A stretch of DNA of 35,499 nt from NCBI GenBank assembly GCA_031289955.1, contig JAITOL010000167.1:1-35499 (forward strand). The letters are read 5' to 3'. Made by a program: the position numbers and the translations under genes. The notes beneath the pieces were generated by a model that ran no database searches, had not been told where the DNA came from, and saw only the letters and a list, made by a program, of their open reading frames with translations. This document shows, piece after piece, positions 22,916-31,736 of this stretch (positions are counted from its first letter, which is position 1; every line of letters starts with the position of its first letter). This DNA comes from Synergistaceae bacterium (GTDB taxonomy: Bacteria > Synergistota > Synergistia > Synergistales > Synergistaceae).

Positions 22916-24781
22916 TTACTTGAGCGAAGTCTTCTGCAGGTCGAACGTTTCAATCGTGTCGTTTGGAACATCAAGAATATAAGGTATCACTATCATCGCG
23001 ACTTCCGTCTTGCGGTGGATGTCATTCCTGATCGTGAAGAGATCCCCGAGAAGCGGGATACTCCCGAATACAGGTATTCTGTTGCGGGAAGTAGTCTTGT
23101 TATCCTGGAAGAGGCCTCCGACGACGAACGGCTCGCCATTTCGCACCCTAACCGTCGTCTGAACGCGCCTTGACGATGTTTCAGGCGCCTGAGCGCCCAT
23201 ACCGGCGGCCCTCCAGTTCAATATTTCTCCCGTTTCAATCTCTATCCTTATCGTGACAACGCCGTCGCGTCCCACTACCGGAAGGAAATTCAGTCGCGGG
23301 CCGCTTTGAACCTGGCTGAAGGTGACATTTCCGTTTGCGTCGACCCCCGAAGCGTACTGAACGTTCTGGGTGAGAGAAACATTGGCCTCATGGCCATCCA
23401 ATGTGATTACAGAGGGGCTCGCAAGGTTTTTGCCCTTTCCGTTCGTCTCGAGCGCCCTCAGACCGGCAGAGAGCAATAACCCTTCGTCCATGAACGGTAT
23501 GTTCTCCCATACCGGGCTGCCTCCTATGGAGCCGCCCACCGGCAGAGCCCAGTCTCCATCTACATCGAGCACCGTCCGGTTGACGTAGTTATAACCCGCG
23601 TTGAGACCGGAACTCGTGAAGCTGGCGAGCCAATGGTTGTATACTGCGGTCACGAGCGATTCGAGATCCTGCGTGGCGTTGTCCGAGACCTCGAATATTC
23701 TGGCCTCGATCATAACCTGACGACCGGGATGATCCAGTTTTTCGAGAATAGCCGCAACTTCTTTGTGCTGCTCCTCCGTCGCCGTCACATAGAGCTGACG
23801 GTTTCTGGCGTCGAGCGTAGGGGGCTTTGAAAGCGAAATAAGACCGGTTAAAACCGCCGTAATGTCGCCAGTTACCTGACCGCCGCTGTCGACGGCGTAA
23901 GACAGCTGATATGAGCGCACAACTTCCGTCCCGAGCGTTTCTCCCAAACTTTCGGGCTTTCCGACCACGAGCATTCCCTTAACCACTTTATAAGAAAGAC
24001 CCGCATTGCGGAGCAGATAAGAAAAAGCCTCGTTGTAAGGCACTCCGTTGAAAGAAAACGTGATATTCATTCCATCGGGAACAGACTTGTCGAGCAGCAG
24101 GTTCAGCTTCTGCATGTCGGCCAGCATACTGAATACGGATTTTATATCCGCTTCCCGCAACTGTAAAGTGACGGGCGCGTTTATTCCCATCGGATCGCCT
24201 TTTTCGTACGGAACCGGCCTCGCGGGGAGGGGGGCAGGTTTTTCCGGCGCGTATACCTTGAGACGAATGGCAATTTCATCGGCTCCGCCAATGCCCTCTA
24301 TTTTGTCTATTACGAGCGGCTGCCCCGAGGTGATGGTCATCCTCATGCTGTCCGCGTCGACCGCTTCCACGTTTATCCTGCTTACAAGGGGCAGGTCGTA
24401 CTGTTTCCACCATGTATCCGAAGACGACCCGGGGAGAGAGAAGATATCCCAGTCGTAATCGCTCCACCAGTCGAGTTTATCGGTCGATTGAGGAAAGCGA
24501 GCCCCGTCCCAGTGAAGCACGAGCTTCGATTCGCCGGGAGCGGAAGCGACACGGGGAACCGGCATTTCAAAACCGCGCACCCTTATGACGACTCCGGTTC
24601 CTCCAAGCTGAGTGACCTGCATACCGGCCAGCACGGGAACGATTTGCGTTTTCATCGTGAGCCCGGGCGGAATGTCTCGCTTCGCGGCGTCAGCCGGCGT
24701 GCCAGACACGACGGAACACAAGATCATGATGACGAACACGGCATAAAGCACGGGATAAAATCGTCTAAGCATTCCAGTCAT
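22916..24781 (-). CDS. pilQ: Type IV pilus secretin PilQ
   Basis: A 621-residue outer-membrane secretin that forms the exit channel of the type IV pilus. After a signal sequence (about residues 1-32, RFYPVLYAVFVIMILCSVVS) comes a beta-rich AMIN-like N-terminal region (about 40-190), then a secretin short N domain (VTLQLREADIKSVFSMLADMQKLNLLLD), a secretin_N repeat (RSYQLSYAV, LDARNRQLYVTATEEQH, IEARIFEVSD), and the C-terminal channel ending in RRVQTTVRVRNGEPFVVGGLFQDN and RIPVFGSIPLLGDLF. The frame is open to 24817, but ATG 24781, two bases after the pilP stop, gives a proper signal sequence; ATG 24772 is also possible. It is last in the pilMNOPQ order. Confidence 0.92.
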   Translation of the reverse strand: MTGMLRRFYPVLYAVFVIMILCSVVSGTPADAAKRDIPPGLTMKTQIVPVLAGMQVTQLGGTGVVIRVRGFEMPVPRVASAPGESKLVLHWDGARFPQSTDKLDWWSDYDWDIFSLPGSSSDTWWKQYDLPLVSRINVEAVDADSMRMTITSGQPLVIDKIEGIGGADEIAIRLKVYAPEKPAPLPARPVPYEKGDPMGINAPVTLQLREADIKSVFSMLADMQKLNLLLDKSVPDGMNITFSFNGVPYNEAFSYLLRNAGLSYKVVKGMLVVGKPESLGETLGTEVVRSYQLSYAVDSGGQVTGDITAVLTGLISLSKPPTLDARNRQLYVTATEEQHKEVAAILEKLDHPGRQVMIEARIFEVSDNATQDLESLVTAVYNHWLASFTSSGLNAGYNYVNRTVLDVDGDWALPVGGSIGGSPVWENIPFMDEGLLLSAGLRALETNGKGKNLASPSVITLDGHEANVSLTQNVQYASGVDANGNVTFSQVQSGPRLNFLPVVGRDGVVTIRIEIETGEILNWRAAGMGAQAPETSSRRVQTTVRVRNGEPFVVGGLFQDNKTTSRNRIPVFGSIPLLGDLFTIRNDIHRKTEVAMIVIPYILDVPNDTIETFDLQKTSLK

Positions 24782-24783
24782 CG

Positions 24784-25395
24784 CTACAACGAGACCTGAT
24801 AACTTTTTTTCATCCATGTAAAAGTCACACCCTTCGCATCTATTTTGGTTATTCTTGCCGTACTTGCCGTCCCGCCTGTGAATTTGCTGCCCTGCCTGAC
24901 TAGAACCCCTTCTTCTCCGTCAATGTTCAGCAACGCCACTTTGTCGCTATCCGTTATCATTATGGCAACGACCGTAACCATCGGAGGATCGGGCTCGGCG
25001 ATAACTTCCCCGCCCGGGGCGATCGATACCACCTGGGGAATCACCTGCGTCGGAGGACCGATAGGGTAGTTGCCCTGAGACTCCGCAATGGACGCGATAC
25101 GCATCGCCTGACTGGAGGCTTTGTTCAAGTTAGCCAGCCCAACCTCCGCAGCGGCTATCACCTGCTTTTCCTGCTCAACTTCAGGATCGGGCGTCATTCC
25201 TTCCGACTGAACATTGACAATATTATTTTTCGTATCATCAAGCATCTGCATGGTCGTCAAGAAAAAATAAACGCTGCCGGCACAACAAGCTATCAACAAA
25301 ACGATTCGAATCAGTTTCCTTGAAGCTGGCTCCCCCATCCTTTGCGTCTGTTTGCTTCTGGATGAGGCCGCCGTCGTTTTTTTTACTTCAGCCAT
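24784..25395 (-). CDS. pilP: PilP-like pilus assembly protein
   Basis: A 203-residue protein with one N-terminal membrane helix (about residues 27-47, IRIVLLIACCAGSVYFFLTTM), a Gln/Ala-rich helical linker and a C-terminal beta domain (about 130-203: PPMVTVVAIMITDSDKVALLNIDGEEGVLVRQGSKFTGGTASTARITKIDAKGVTFTW) like the secretin-binding domain of PilP. In the pilus machine PilP links the inner-membrane PilNO complex to PilQ. Classical PilP is a lipoprotein; no lipobox is seen here, so the anchor is a helix instead. Position between pilO and pilQ supports the call. ATG 25395 has a GGGGAGG site. Confidence 0.78.
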   Translation of the reverse strand: MAEVKKTTAASSRSKQTQRMGEPASRKLIRIVLLIACCAGSVYFFLTTMQMLDDTKNNIVNVQSEGMTPDPEVEQEKQVIAAAEVGLANLNKASSQAMRIASIAESQGNYPIGPPTQVIPQVVSIAPGGEVIAEPDPPMVTVVAIMITDSDKVALLNIDGEEGVLVRQGSKFTGGTASTARITKIDAKGVTFTWMKKSYQVSL

Positions 25396-25409
25396 AAAAA
25401 GAACCTCCC

Positions 25410-25922
25410 CTAGCTGCTCTTTGCCGTACTGAATATGTTCATGGAGCCCCTTACTGTTGTGCCTTCGGCGGCGCTGATCCTTATGTCCGATATTCTCATT
25501 ATGTACTGACTCTCTCTTATGGCGGCAAGAGCCTTTATGACGTTGTAGTACGATCCGGTAAACGATACCGAAAGGGTAAAATTCCCGCTGCCCTGATTGT
25601 TCGTATCGTTGTTGGTGAACTCTATCGAATAGTGCTTCATGACGGCGTCAAGCGCCGCATAGAGCTCGCGCCCATTGACCGGAAACTGTCGCTCCGTGCC
25701 GTTATGTCCGGTCGCGAGCGACTTGAACGGTTGATAGCGCTCATTGAGCGTGCGCTGGGATGAGAATTTTTTCTGATCCTCCGCCAGACTCGTACGGATG
25801 GACACCAGCTGCTCGCTCGCGCCCTTCAGCGTATACTGCAGCATGACTTGGGCCGCCAGCAGAAGAACGACTACAAAAAACATCAACACTCCATACATTT
25901 TATGCTGTTTCTCAGGCGTCAT
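25410..25922 (-). CDS. pilO: PilO-like pilus assembly protein
   Basis: A 170-residue bitopic protein: a short cytoplasmic N-terminus, one membrane helix (about 11-30, GVLMFFVVVLLLAAQVMLQY), a coiled-coil (LKGASEQLVSIRTSLAEDQKKF) and a periplasmic ferredoxin-like domain with VSFTGSYYNVIKALAAIRESQYIMRISDIRIS, the usual PilO signature. PilO pairs with PilN to form the alignment subcomplex. Its start overlaps the pilN stop by four bases (ATGA), so translation is coupled. Confidence 0.85.
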   Translation of the reverse strand: MTPEKQHKMYGVLMFFVVVLLLAAQVMLQYTLKGASEQLVSIRTSLAEDQKKFSSQRTLNERYQPFKSLATGHNGTERQFPVNGRELYAALDAVMKHYSIEFTNNDTNNQGSGNFTLSVSFTGSYYNVIKALAAIRESQYIMRISDIRISAAEGTTVRGSMNIFSTAKSS

Positions 25923-26548
25923 TGACCGCTCACCCCTTCAGGAGAAACCGTCGTTATTTGATTCAGGCTTGGGTCGTTGGCGGCTATATCAAGTATTGCC
26001 CTGATTGCGCAGCTCACCCTGAAATCAGCTATCTGCTTCGAGCCTAACACCGACTTCGTAGTGGTGGGCGAACCGACCGTCGTTATGATGTATTTCATCG
26101 CGTCAGTGTCGAGGTTCGCGATGAATGTGTTTATCTCGTTATCCGAAGCGGCGGAACCGGACAAGACCACATTGCCTGGCCTCACATCGAGGTTAGCTAT
26201 CTTGAGTCCTGGCGGAACCGTGTCCTCCAGCGCTTTCATGAACTCGACAACCGGCAGTTCCTCCCTGGAAAAATTGAGATATACCACAACGCTGTCCTTG
26301 ATATTCCGCGCCTGTTGGATTGAATCAGCGAGGCCCGCCAACTGATCCCTTACGGACATCTGCTCCCCCGTCGCGTCGGTGAGATCTCTCCTCACATCCA
26401 GATAATTTATCGCGGTGTAGCCTATGTTATAGAAGGAGAATATGATAAAAACCAGAAAAAGCACCACGCTCAGGACTCTGGCTATATCCACCCTCTGTGC
26501 CTGATGCTGTACCAGAAATGGCGGCCTTAGATCGAAAATAACCTGCAT
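25919..26548 (-). CDS. pilN: PilN-like pilus assembly protein
   Basis: A 209-residue bitopic protein. The N-terminal MQVIFDLRPPFLVQH is the cytoplasmic segment that in PilN binds PilM (typically INLLP near the start). A membrane helix (about 24-46) is followed by a coiled-coil and the periplasmic domain with VVEFMKALEDTVPPGLKIANLDVRPGNVVLSGSAASDNEINTFIANL, typical of fimbrial assembly PilN. The consensus INLLP is replaced by a FDLRPP sequence, as in several distant members. It lies five bases after pilM and overlaps pilO by four bases. Confidence 0.85.
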   Translation of the reverse strand: MQVIFDLRPPFLVQHQAQRVDIARVLSVVLFLVFIIFSFYNIGYTAINYLDVRRDLTDATGEQMSVRDQLAGLADSIQQARNIKDSVVVYLNFSREELPVVEFMKALEDTVPPGLKIANLDVRPGNVVLSGSAASDNEINTFIANLDTDAMKYIITTVGSPTTTKSVLGSKQIADFRVSCAIRAILDIAANDPSLNQITTVSPEGVSGQ

Positions 26549-26552
26549 TGCG

Positions 26553-27518
26553 CTATCTCACCTCCGACGGCCTGAGAGCCAGGCCAAGCGCGGCTTCCCA
26601 GCCATAGGTCTGTTTTGGTTGATTCCCTATGGTCCATAACTCCCATGGATTTACCGTTTCCACAGGCGAGTTCACCATATCCTCCACGCTCGCCTTAAGA
26701 GACTGGGAGTGGGTAAGGCCATAACCGCCTATGTATACCTTGTCGGCCACAAAACCCCGCATCTGAGTGGTAGCGAATTTTATCGTGGCCTGAAGGTCAC
26801 GAGTGAAGTTCGCCACGTTTCGTCCGGATGGGTCGTCGGCCGCGAAAGCCTGAGTCGTGTTTCTGTAAACAATCCCATTATCTCTGTAACTCGCTATTAT
26901 GACGCTGCTTACGAGGCCCGCGAGAGCATAGACGTTAAAACCCGACGGGAAACCGGGCCCCATCAGACACCTGAGCATGGCGACAGGGGATGGCTCTATG
27001 CCGCTGAGCTTGAGACCATGCTTGAAAGCCGCCATCATGAGGTTCTCGACGGTCGCGACACGAACGGCCGACGCGATGCACTGGGTCAGAGCGCTCGCCA
27101 CGACGTCGTCTTCGCCTCCTGGCCGATCCACTAGCGCCACATCATAAATCGCCTCGTCCACTGGGATGGGGAAAAATTTATCGAACTCGAAGCGGAATGA
27201 CTCCTTCACATCCGCCAGATCCATCTGAGGCAGCTCGACGGTTCGCAGGAGGACATCCTTCGACTGGATGGCGGCATAGACGCGATCAGCCCACTTCCGG
27301 CCAACCTGCTTCTTCAGGACTTTAAGGTTATCCTCGATAACCTCCTGATTGGAAAATATTTCCCCTCCCATGGCGCCGGTATCGTATGGGGCGTCTATAC
27401 ACTCCTCAAGCCGATATGTCTTTCCGCTCTGCCTCGAGAGTACAACATACTGCATCATTCCCCCAAAGATAAAGAGGCCAGCTCTAGTTTTACCCTCTTT
27501 CCCTCCCAATAATGCCAT
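26553..27518 (-). CDS. pilM: PilM-like actin-fold pilus assembly ATPase
   Basis: A 321-residue cytoplasmic protein with the PilM actin-like fold. Family landmarks are the AAIQSKDVLLRTVELPQMDLADVKESFRFEFDKFFPIPVDEAIYD segment (residues about 80-125), which is the standard PilM subdomain, and GIEPSPVAML. The nucleotide-binding loops are less conserved than in FtsA. PilM recruits the PilN N-terminus. It is first in the pilMNOPQ operon. ATG 27518 has a GAGGGGG ribosome site and a promoter about 75 bases upstream. The motor ATPases, prepilin peptidase and pilins are not in the window and must be elsewhere. Confidence 0.87.
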   Translation of the reverse strand: MALLGGKEGKTRAGLFIFGGMMQYVVLSRQSGKTYRLEECIDAPYDTGAMGGEIFSNQEVIEDNLKVLKKQVGRKWADRVYAAIQSKDVLLRTVELPQMDLADVKESFRFEFDKFFPIPVDEAIYDVALVDRPGGEDDVVASALTQCIASAVRVATVENLMMAAFKHGLKLSGIEPSPVAMLRCLMGPGFPSGFNVYALAGLVSSVIIASYRDNGIVYRNTTQAFAADDPSGRNVANFTRDLQATIKFATTQMRGFVADKVYIGGYGLTHSQSLKASVEDMVNSPVETVNPWELWTIGNQPKQTYGWEAALGLALRPSEVR

Positions 27519-27593
27519 CTTTGTGCCCCCTCGGTCGTAGTGTATCTGCGTAACAGCGCGTCAGCGCTTTCAATTATTTTCTATTATACTATG

Positions 27594-27623
27594 GATATAA
27601 CCACGATGCACTGATCTTGTCAA
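27594..27623 (-). promoter_or_regulatory. Promoter of the pilMNOPQ operon
   Basis: On the minus strand TTGACA (complement of 27618-27623) and TTATAT (complement of 27595-27600) are spaced 17 bases, or TATATC with 18. A second TATAAT (complement of 27583-27588) lies just downstream. The leader of about 65-70 bases holds an AGCGC/GCGCT hairpin near 27554-27567. Confidence 0.6.
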
Positions 27624-27696
27624 GAAATCTCCCGAGCAAAATAAAAAAAATCGATAAAAGACTAATCAAATATATAAACAACACGAAAATTAAACT

Positions 27697-29301
27697 TCAC
27701 CACGTCTCGACGCATCCGTCCGTCCTGGGTTCCGTAGCGCCGATCAGACCACCGGATTGCGTCCTCCAAACAATCTGCCCTCTGCCAAATTCATAAGAAT
27801 CTGACGCCACAGTCACATCATGCCCCATTTCCCCAATGCTCCGCACTGCGGAATTTGAAAATCCCGGCTCGAACGAAACGCCGAGATTGCCGGTCCATTG
27901 CCATCTCGGCGCGTCGAGGGCCTCCTGAGGATTCATGCCGAAATCGACGCAATTCATCACGACCTGCACATGTCCCTGCGGCTGCATATACGCGCCCATG
28001 ACGCCGAACGGGCCCAGCGGCGCGCCGTCTTTAGTGATGAAACCAGGCATGATCGTGTTATAGGGACGGCGACCGCCCGCCAATTCGTTCGGATGCCCCG
28101 GCGCAAAAGAAAAACACAATCCTCTGTTGTTGAAGGATATACCGGAACCCGGCGCCACTATGCCGGCCCCGAACCCCCTGAAATTGCTCTGTATATATGA
28201 AACCATGTTTCCCTCTCCGTCCGCCGTACAGAGATAAACGGTGCCCCCGGAGTGCGGATCGCCGGACGCGAATGACGAGGCGCCTGAACCAATCTCATTT
28301 CGCCTTGCCTCCGCGTATGAAGCCGACAACAGATCATCTATAGGCATATCGGCGGACGAGGGATCGGCGACATACCGGGCCGCGTCCGCAAAGCCCATCT
28401 TAAGGGCCTCCACCTGCTTGTGCACGGTATCGGGCGAGTCGTGGCGCGAAAAATCGAACCCGCTCAATATATTGAGCGCCAACAGCGCGACGATTCCCTG
28501 CCCGTTCGGAGGCATCTCCCACACGTCATAACCCTTGTAATTGACGCGTATCGGCCGCACCCACTCGGGCTTGAACGCCCCGAGATCCTCACGCGAGAAA
28601 AAGCCTCCGGTCAGGTCGGAAAACTTTATTATCTCTCCGGCCGTTTCTCCCGAGTAAAAATCTGCGGAGTCAGTAGCCCCAATGGCCTCGATGGTACGGG
28701 CCATATCGGGAGAACGGAACAGCTCGCCAGGCTCCGGAGCGTTTCCTCCGTGACCGAACAAGCCATGCCACCCCGCGTGTTCCGCTCCGACGAGACCCGC
28801 AAACTCCCGGCAGGCTCTCTTCCAGAATCGCGATACGTTGACCGATACGGCATATCCTCCCCGCGCATACTCGACCGCCGGAGCGAGCGCCTCCGCGAGA
28901 GGCACGCGCCCCATTCGCGACGACAACTCGGCCCACGTCCCGGGCGCCCCCGGGACAGTAGCGGCCGGCCAGCCGAAGCGAGGCACGCCGTCAAAACCTT
29001 TCGACTTCAGCATTTTCCTGCTGAGCGAAGCGGGCGAACGTCCGCTTCCGTTTATGCCGTGCAGCCGGCCTCCGTTCCAGATTATGGCGAAAGCGTCGCT
29101 CCCCAGTCCGTTGGATATCGGCTCAACGACAGCCAGAGCGGCAGCCGTAGCTATAGCGGCGTCGATGGCGTTGCCGCCCCGTTTTAAAATATCCATCCCG
29201 GCCGCCGCGGCGAGAGGGTTGGAGGTAGCCACCATACCGCGTGAACCGTACACGAGATTCCTGCTGGAAGTATATCTGTAGATGAAAGGATCGTAGTTCA
29301 A
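27697..29301 (-). CDS. ggt: Gamma-glutamyltransferase
   Basis: A 534-residue N-terminal-nucleophile hydrolase that cleaves gamma-glutamyl bonds (glutathione, gamma-glutamyl peptides) after cutting itself into two subunits. The catalytic Thr354 is in DPHSGGTVYLCTADGEGNMVSYIQSN; upstream are RGMVATSNPLA, GGNAIDAAIAT and the FYSGETAGEI region, and the GGRRPYNTIMPGF and GAYMQPQGHVQV segments lie in the small subunit. No signal peptide is visible at the TTG 29301 start (GGGGAG ribosome site), so it may be cytoplasmic like YwrD-type members rather than periplasmic. Its own transcription start lies in the 230-base gap before the SRP RNA. Substrate is unproved. Confidence 0.9.
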   Translation of the reverse strand: MNYDPFIYRYTSSRNLVYGSRGMVATSNPLAAAAGMDILKRGGNAIDAAIATAAALAVVEPISNGLGSDAFAIIWNGGRLHGINGSGRSPASLSRKMLKSKGFDGVPRFGWPAATVPGAPGTWAELSSRMGRVPLAEALAPAVEYARGGYAVSVNVSRFWKRACREFAGLVGAEHAGWHGLFGHGGNAPEPGELFRSPDMARTIEAIGATDSADFYSGETAGEIIKFSDLTGGFFSREDLGAFKPEWVRPIRVNYKGYDVWEMPPNGQGIVALLALNILSGFDFSRHDSPDTVHKQVEALKMGFADAARYVADPSSADMPIDDLLSASYAEARRNEIGSGASSFASGDPHSGGTVYLCTADGEGNMVSYIQSNFRGFGAGIVAPGSGISFNNRGLCFSFAPGHPNELAGGRRPYNTIMPGFITKDGAPLGPFGVMGAYMQPQGHVQVVMNCVDFGMNPQEALDAPRWQWTGNLGVSFEPGFSNSAVRSIGEMGHDVTVASDSYEFGRGQIVWRTQSGGLIGATEPRTDGCVETW

Positions 29302-29497
29302 ATTAATCTCCCCGGTTATATGGAAAACTCAAAATAAATTTGACATCGACGGAAACCGCCCCATTACTCTTATAATAGCACAATGAGACGCCATTTGCAC
29401 ATTTTTATTGAATTTCGGCGCCATGCGTAATAAAAAATCATTCAAGCGAAAAATTATGTGGTCGAAGTCCGTCTCGCGCGAATAGCTTTTTCTCCGC
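29302..29497. other. AT-rich intergenic region upstream of ggt
   Basis: About 195 bases between the ggt start and the SRP RNA promoter. It must hold the leftward ggt promoter, for example around the AT-rich stretch at 29330-29460. I could not single out one -35/-10 pair with confidence. No ORF with a ribosome site was seen here. Confidence 0.4.
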
Positions 29498-29526
29498 TTG
29501 CAATGACCGGTAAAGAGTGTTAGGAT
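29498..29526 (+). promoter_or_regulatory. Sigma-70-type promoter of the SRP RNA
   Basis: TTGCAA (29498-29503) and TAGGAT (29521-29526) are spaced exactly 17 bases and would start transcription at about 29533, where the RNA's closing stem begins. Confidence 0.7.
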
Positions 29527-29532
29527 AGCAAC

Positions 29533-29670
29533 GTCCCGGCTTTCAGCCGGAGGCTCAGTCCCGTGCGGCGAAGAATTGTGAATCCCGTCAGGTCCGGAAG
29601 GAAGCAGCGGTAAACAAACCTCTTCGGGCGCCATGGGGGAGCTGGGTCTCCCGCAGAAGGCCGGGGTTTT
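29533..29670 (+). ncRNA. ffs: Signal recognition particle RNA, small bacterial type
   Basis: The conserved SRP helix 8 signature GTCAGGTCCGGAAGGAAGCAGC lies at 29587-29608, including the GGAA tetraloop and both symmetric and asymmetric loops that bind Ffh. Flanking strands pair: CCCGTG (29560-29565) with CATGGG (29632-29637), GCTC with GAGC further out, and CCCGGC (29535-29540) with GCCGGG (29660-29665) as the closing stem. Four T residues at 29667-29670 end the RNA. An internal hairpin CCGGCT/AGCCGG (29536-29550) may compete with the closing stem. The length of about 135 bases and the lack of an Alu domain indicate the small (4.5S-like) form. The exact ends are estimated. Confidence 0.9.
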
Positions 29671-30730
29671 ATATCAGGGGCTCTCCGGTCTCGGGAAAAT
29701 AAATCCTCAGATGAGTCACGGACTTCAGGGCGTCATCTATTTTACCGCGCTCTTCCGGCAATTTCGTCCATCCGCCGCCGTCAATCCGCGCCAATACCAG
29801 CGACTTTCTGCCGTAGGTCGACCAAACATCCCACAGTTTTTCGCCCCGCGATGGGCCAGGAACGAGTCCTCCCGCAAAGAGAGGCTCAGTGCCGCCCATC
29901 ATGGATTCGGCATCGGACGGGCCTATGATCATCCATTGCGTCATATTCCACGCGCCCTGCATTTCTTTCGATTTAAGCGCGTGATCCCACGGGATTATCT
30001 GAAACCCTCCGATAACGCCGTAATTCGATGTGCTGATGTCTATCACTCCGGAATGATTCGCGCGAATCCTGCTGTCCCATTGATACAGGGTTCCCTCGAA
30101 TCGCCCGACGCCTCCGAGCGGCCTTATGACGCGCGCTATCGCTCGAGCTCCGGAAGAGCTCCACGCTATGACGCGTCCCCCGGGCCTGTTTTCGAAGTCG
30201 ACCATATAGGGCGTATCCTCCTCGATCACCTTGAACACCAGCACATCGCCCTCTTCAGGCAGGCGCTCTTCGAGCGGACGCGACGACCCGTCGGGCGACT
30301 CGACGGTGATTTTCGTCCCGGCCGGAGGCGCCCACGCACCGAAAAACGATGTACCGCCCCCGCAATCGAGCACGACAGCCGCGCCGGGTCCGGCGGCCGG
30401 AGCTATCGTTTCACGCGGCAGCACGCTCATCGTTCGCCCCTGTCCCGATTCCACGCTTATCAATATGTGCACGGCATTCACCGCCGAAGCGGTCACTGAA
30501 CCAGGATGGCCCCATGCGCTCGCCGTGTAGCTCGGCCATCTCGTGCGCTCCGGCAGATCGACGACGCGCCCGAGCGTGTTTTCCGATCCGTCCGGCATCA
30601 CCGCCCGCACTTCGGCGCCTCTCTCGAACGGTATATAAATATTGTAAAGATGGCGAGGCGAAGACGCGGAAGCGGGAGCGGACAATAATGCAAACGCCAC
30701 CGCGGCTGACGCGATAATTTTATTGATCAT
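29669..30730 (-). CDS. Secreted protein of unknown function
   Basis: A 353-residue protein with a signal sequence (MINKIIASAAVAFALLSAPASA, residues 1-22). The mature part is predicted beta-rich (for example GAAVVLDCGGGTSFFGAWAPPAGTKITVESPDGSS and IAWSSSGARAIARVIRPLGG) and ends with KSVTHLRIYFPETGEPLI. No catalytic motif is visible, nor a family I recognise. The frame is open to 30763, but ATG 30730 begins the signal sequence and follows a GGTGAT site seven bases after the CPBP gene stop, so it is the last gene of the fur run. Its final codon abuts the terminator of the convergent SRP RNA. Confidence 0.72.
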   Translation of the reverse strand: MINKIIASAAVAFALLSAPASASSPRHLYNIYIPFERGAEVRAVMPDGSENTLGRVVDLPERTRWPSYTASAWGHPGSVTASAVNAVHILISVESGQGRTMSVLPRETIAPAAGPGAAVVLDCGGGTSFFGAWAPPAGTKITVESPDGSSRPLEERLPEEGDVLVFKVIEEDTPYMVDFENRPGGRVIAWSSSGARAIARVIRPLGGVGRFEGTLYQWDSRIRANHSGVIDISTSNYGVIGGFQIIPWDHALKSKEMQGAWNMTQWMIIGPSDAESMMGGTEPLFAGGLVPGPSRGEKLWDVWSTYGRKSLVLARIDGGGWTKLPEERGKIDDALKSVTHLRIYFPETGEPLI

Positions 30731-30737
30731 CTTTAAA

Positions 30738-31313
30738 TCACCCCCATGAGGACAGTTTGCCAATCAACTCCTGAAGCGCGGGGAAATTGAGAGGCACAAA
30801 CCACACAGCCCAGAGGTTGCCCGAAGCGTGAAACAACGTGGACGTGGCTATATTTCCGTGACGTTCCCTTAAAATACCCATGACGCAACCGGGGAAAAAT
30901 ACGGCAAATATAAAAACCGCCCGCGCTACAAAAACGTGCGAGGCGGCGAATATGGCGCTCGTCAAAACTATGGACGCCACCGCGCCCATAGTTTTGCGAA
31001 ACATCGGCTGCAGCCAGCCGCGAAAAAATATCTCTTCTATCACCGCCGCCGCGATTCCCGAGGACGCCAGATCGAGCGCGTTTCGCATCGGCAGGCGCCT
31101 CGGAAGATATTCTCCCGGCCAATTTAGAGATATTACGGTAAGAGAGGCCAGAATTACAACCGTCGCGACGAAGCACTCGGCAAAATTATGCCGCGAAACC
31201 CTCCACGAAATGCCGTATTCCTCCGGATCCTCTCCCCTTCGGCGACACCATAAAAACGGGACGGAAACCATCATCACTCCCGCCGCAGCGAGAATGACAG
31301 AAATCACGCGCAC
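30738..31313 (-). CDS. CPBP-family intramembrane metalloprotease
   Basis: A 191-residue polytopic membrane protein of the CPBP/Abi (Rce1-like) family of intramembrane glutamate proteases. Conserved elements are EEIFFRGWLQ (Glu93, Glu94, Arg98), ASHVFVARA with its His, and the third motif STLFHASGN. These residues match the active-site pattern, so it should be an active protease. Substrate unknown; members process bacteriocins or membrane proteins. The GTG at 31313 overlaps the Fur-type repressor's end by ten bases, so it is coupled to it and likely under the same iron or peroxide control. A second GTG at 31307 is an alternative start. Confidence 0.87.
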   Translation of the reverse strand: MRVISVILAAAGVMMVSVPFLWCRRRGEDPEEYGISWRVSRHNFAECFVATVVILASLTVISLNWPGEYLPRRLPMRNALDLASSGIAAAVIEEIFFRGWLQPMFRKTMGAVASIVLTSAIFAASHVFVARAVFIFAVFFPGCVMGILRERHGNIATSTLFHASGNLWAVWFVPLNFPALQELIGKLSSWG

Positions 31314-31714
31314 TTTGAACAGAGGCCGTAGTAAAATATCTCCCCGTACTCGACCGACGCGACCTCGCCCGGCATCTCGGTTTTCATTAAATTAAAACTG
31401 ACCGGTATGTCGAACACACGCTTGCAGCTCCTGCACATGAAATGACCATGGGCCTCCATGTTGGGATCGAAATAAACCTTCTTTTCGTCGATGGAGAGGA
31501 TGCGGAGCATCGAACCCCTGGCCAGCAACTGTGCCGTACTGTAAACCGTGGCGATTGAAAGAGTGGGGTAAAACGGCTTCAGCTCCAAAAAGAGCTGCTC
31601 CGCCGACGGATGATCCTTCCGATTCTCGAGCGACCTCATGATCGCAATACGAGTCGCTGTAACCTTGGCGCCGGCGCCCTGCAAATATTGGATTCCCATA
31701 TCTACTGTAAGCAA
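31304..31714 (-). CDS. Fur/PerR-family metal-dependent repressor
   Basis: A 136-residue Fur-superfamily regulator. The winged helix includes VTATRIAIMRSLENRKDHPSAEQLFLELKPFYPTLSIATVYSTAQLLARGSMLRIL. The metal domain has FDPNMEAHGHFMCRSC (regulatory His and the first structural CXXC) and the second CXXC in GLCSKCA at the end. The D-N-x-x-x-H-x-H pattern resembles PerR-type sensors, but Fur or Zur cannot be excluded. The TTG at 31714 has GGGGGAG six bases before it and is a better start than ATG 31738, which lies inside the operator region. A perfect palindrome at 31737-31767 indicates self-repression. It is first in a run with the CPBP protease and a secreted protein. Confidence 0.87.
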   Translation of the reverse strand: MLTVDMGIQYLQGAGAKVTATRIAIMRSLENRKDHPSAEQLFLELKPFYPTLSIATVYSTAQLLARGSMLRILSIDEKKVYFDPNMEAHGHFMCRSCKRVFDIPVSFNLMKTEMPGEVASVEYGEIFYYGLCSKCA

Positions 31715-31736
31715 GTGAACTCCCCCAAAACATACC

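Noticed and set aside
27697-29301. Secreted location of gamma-glutamyltransferase.
   Set aside because: No signal peptide is visible at the best-supported start; location is left open.
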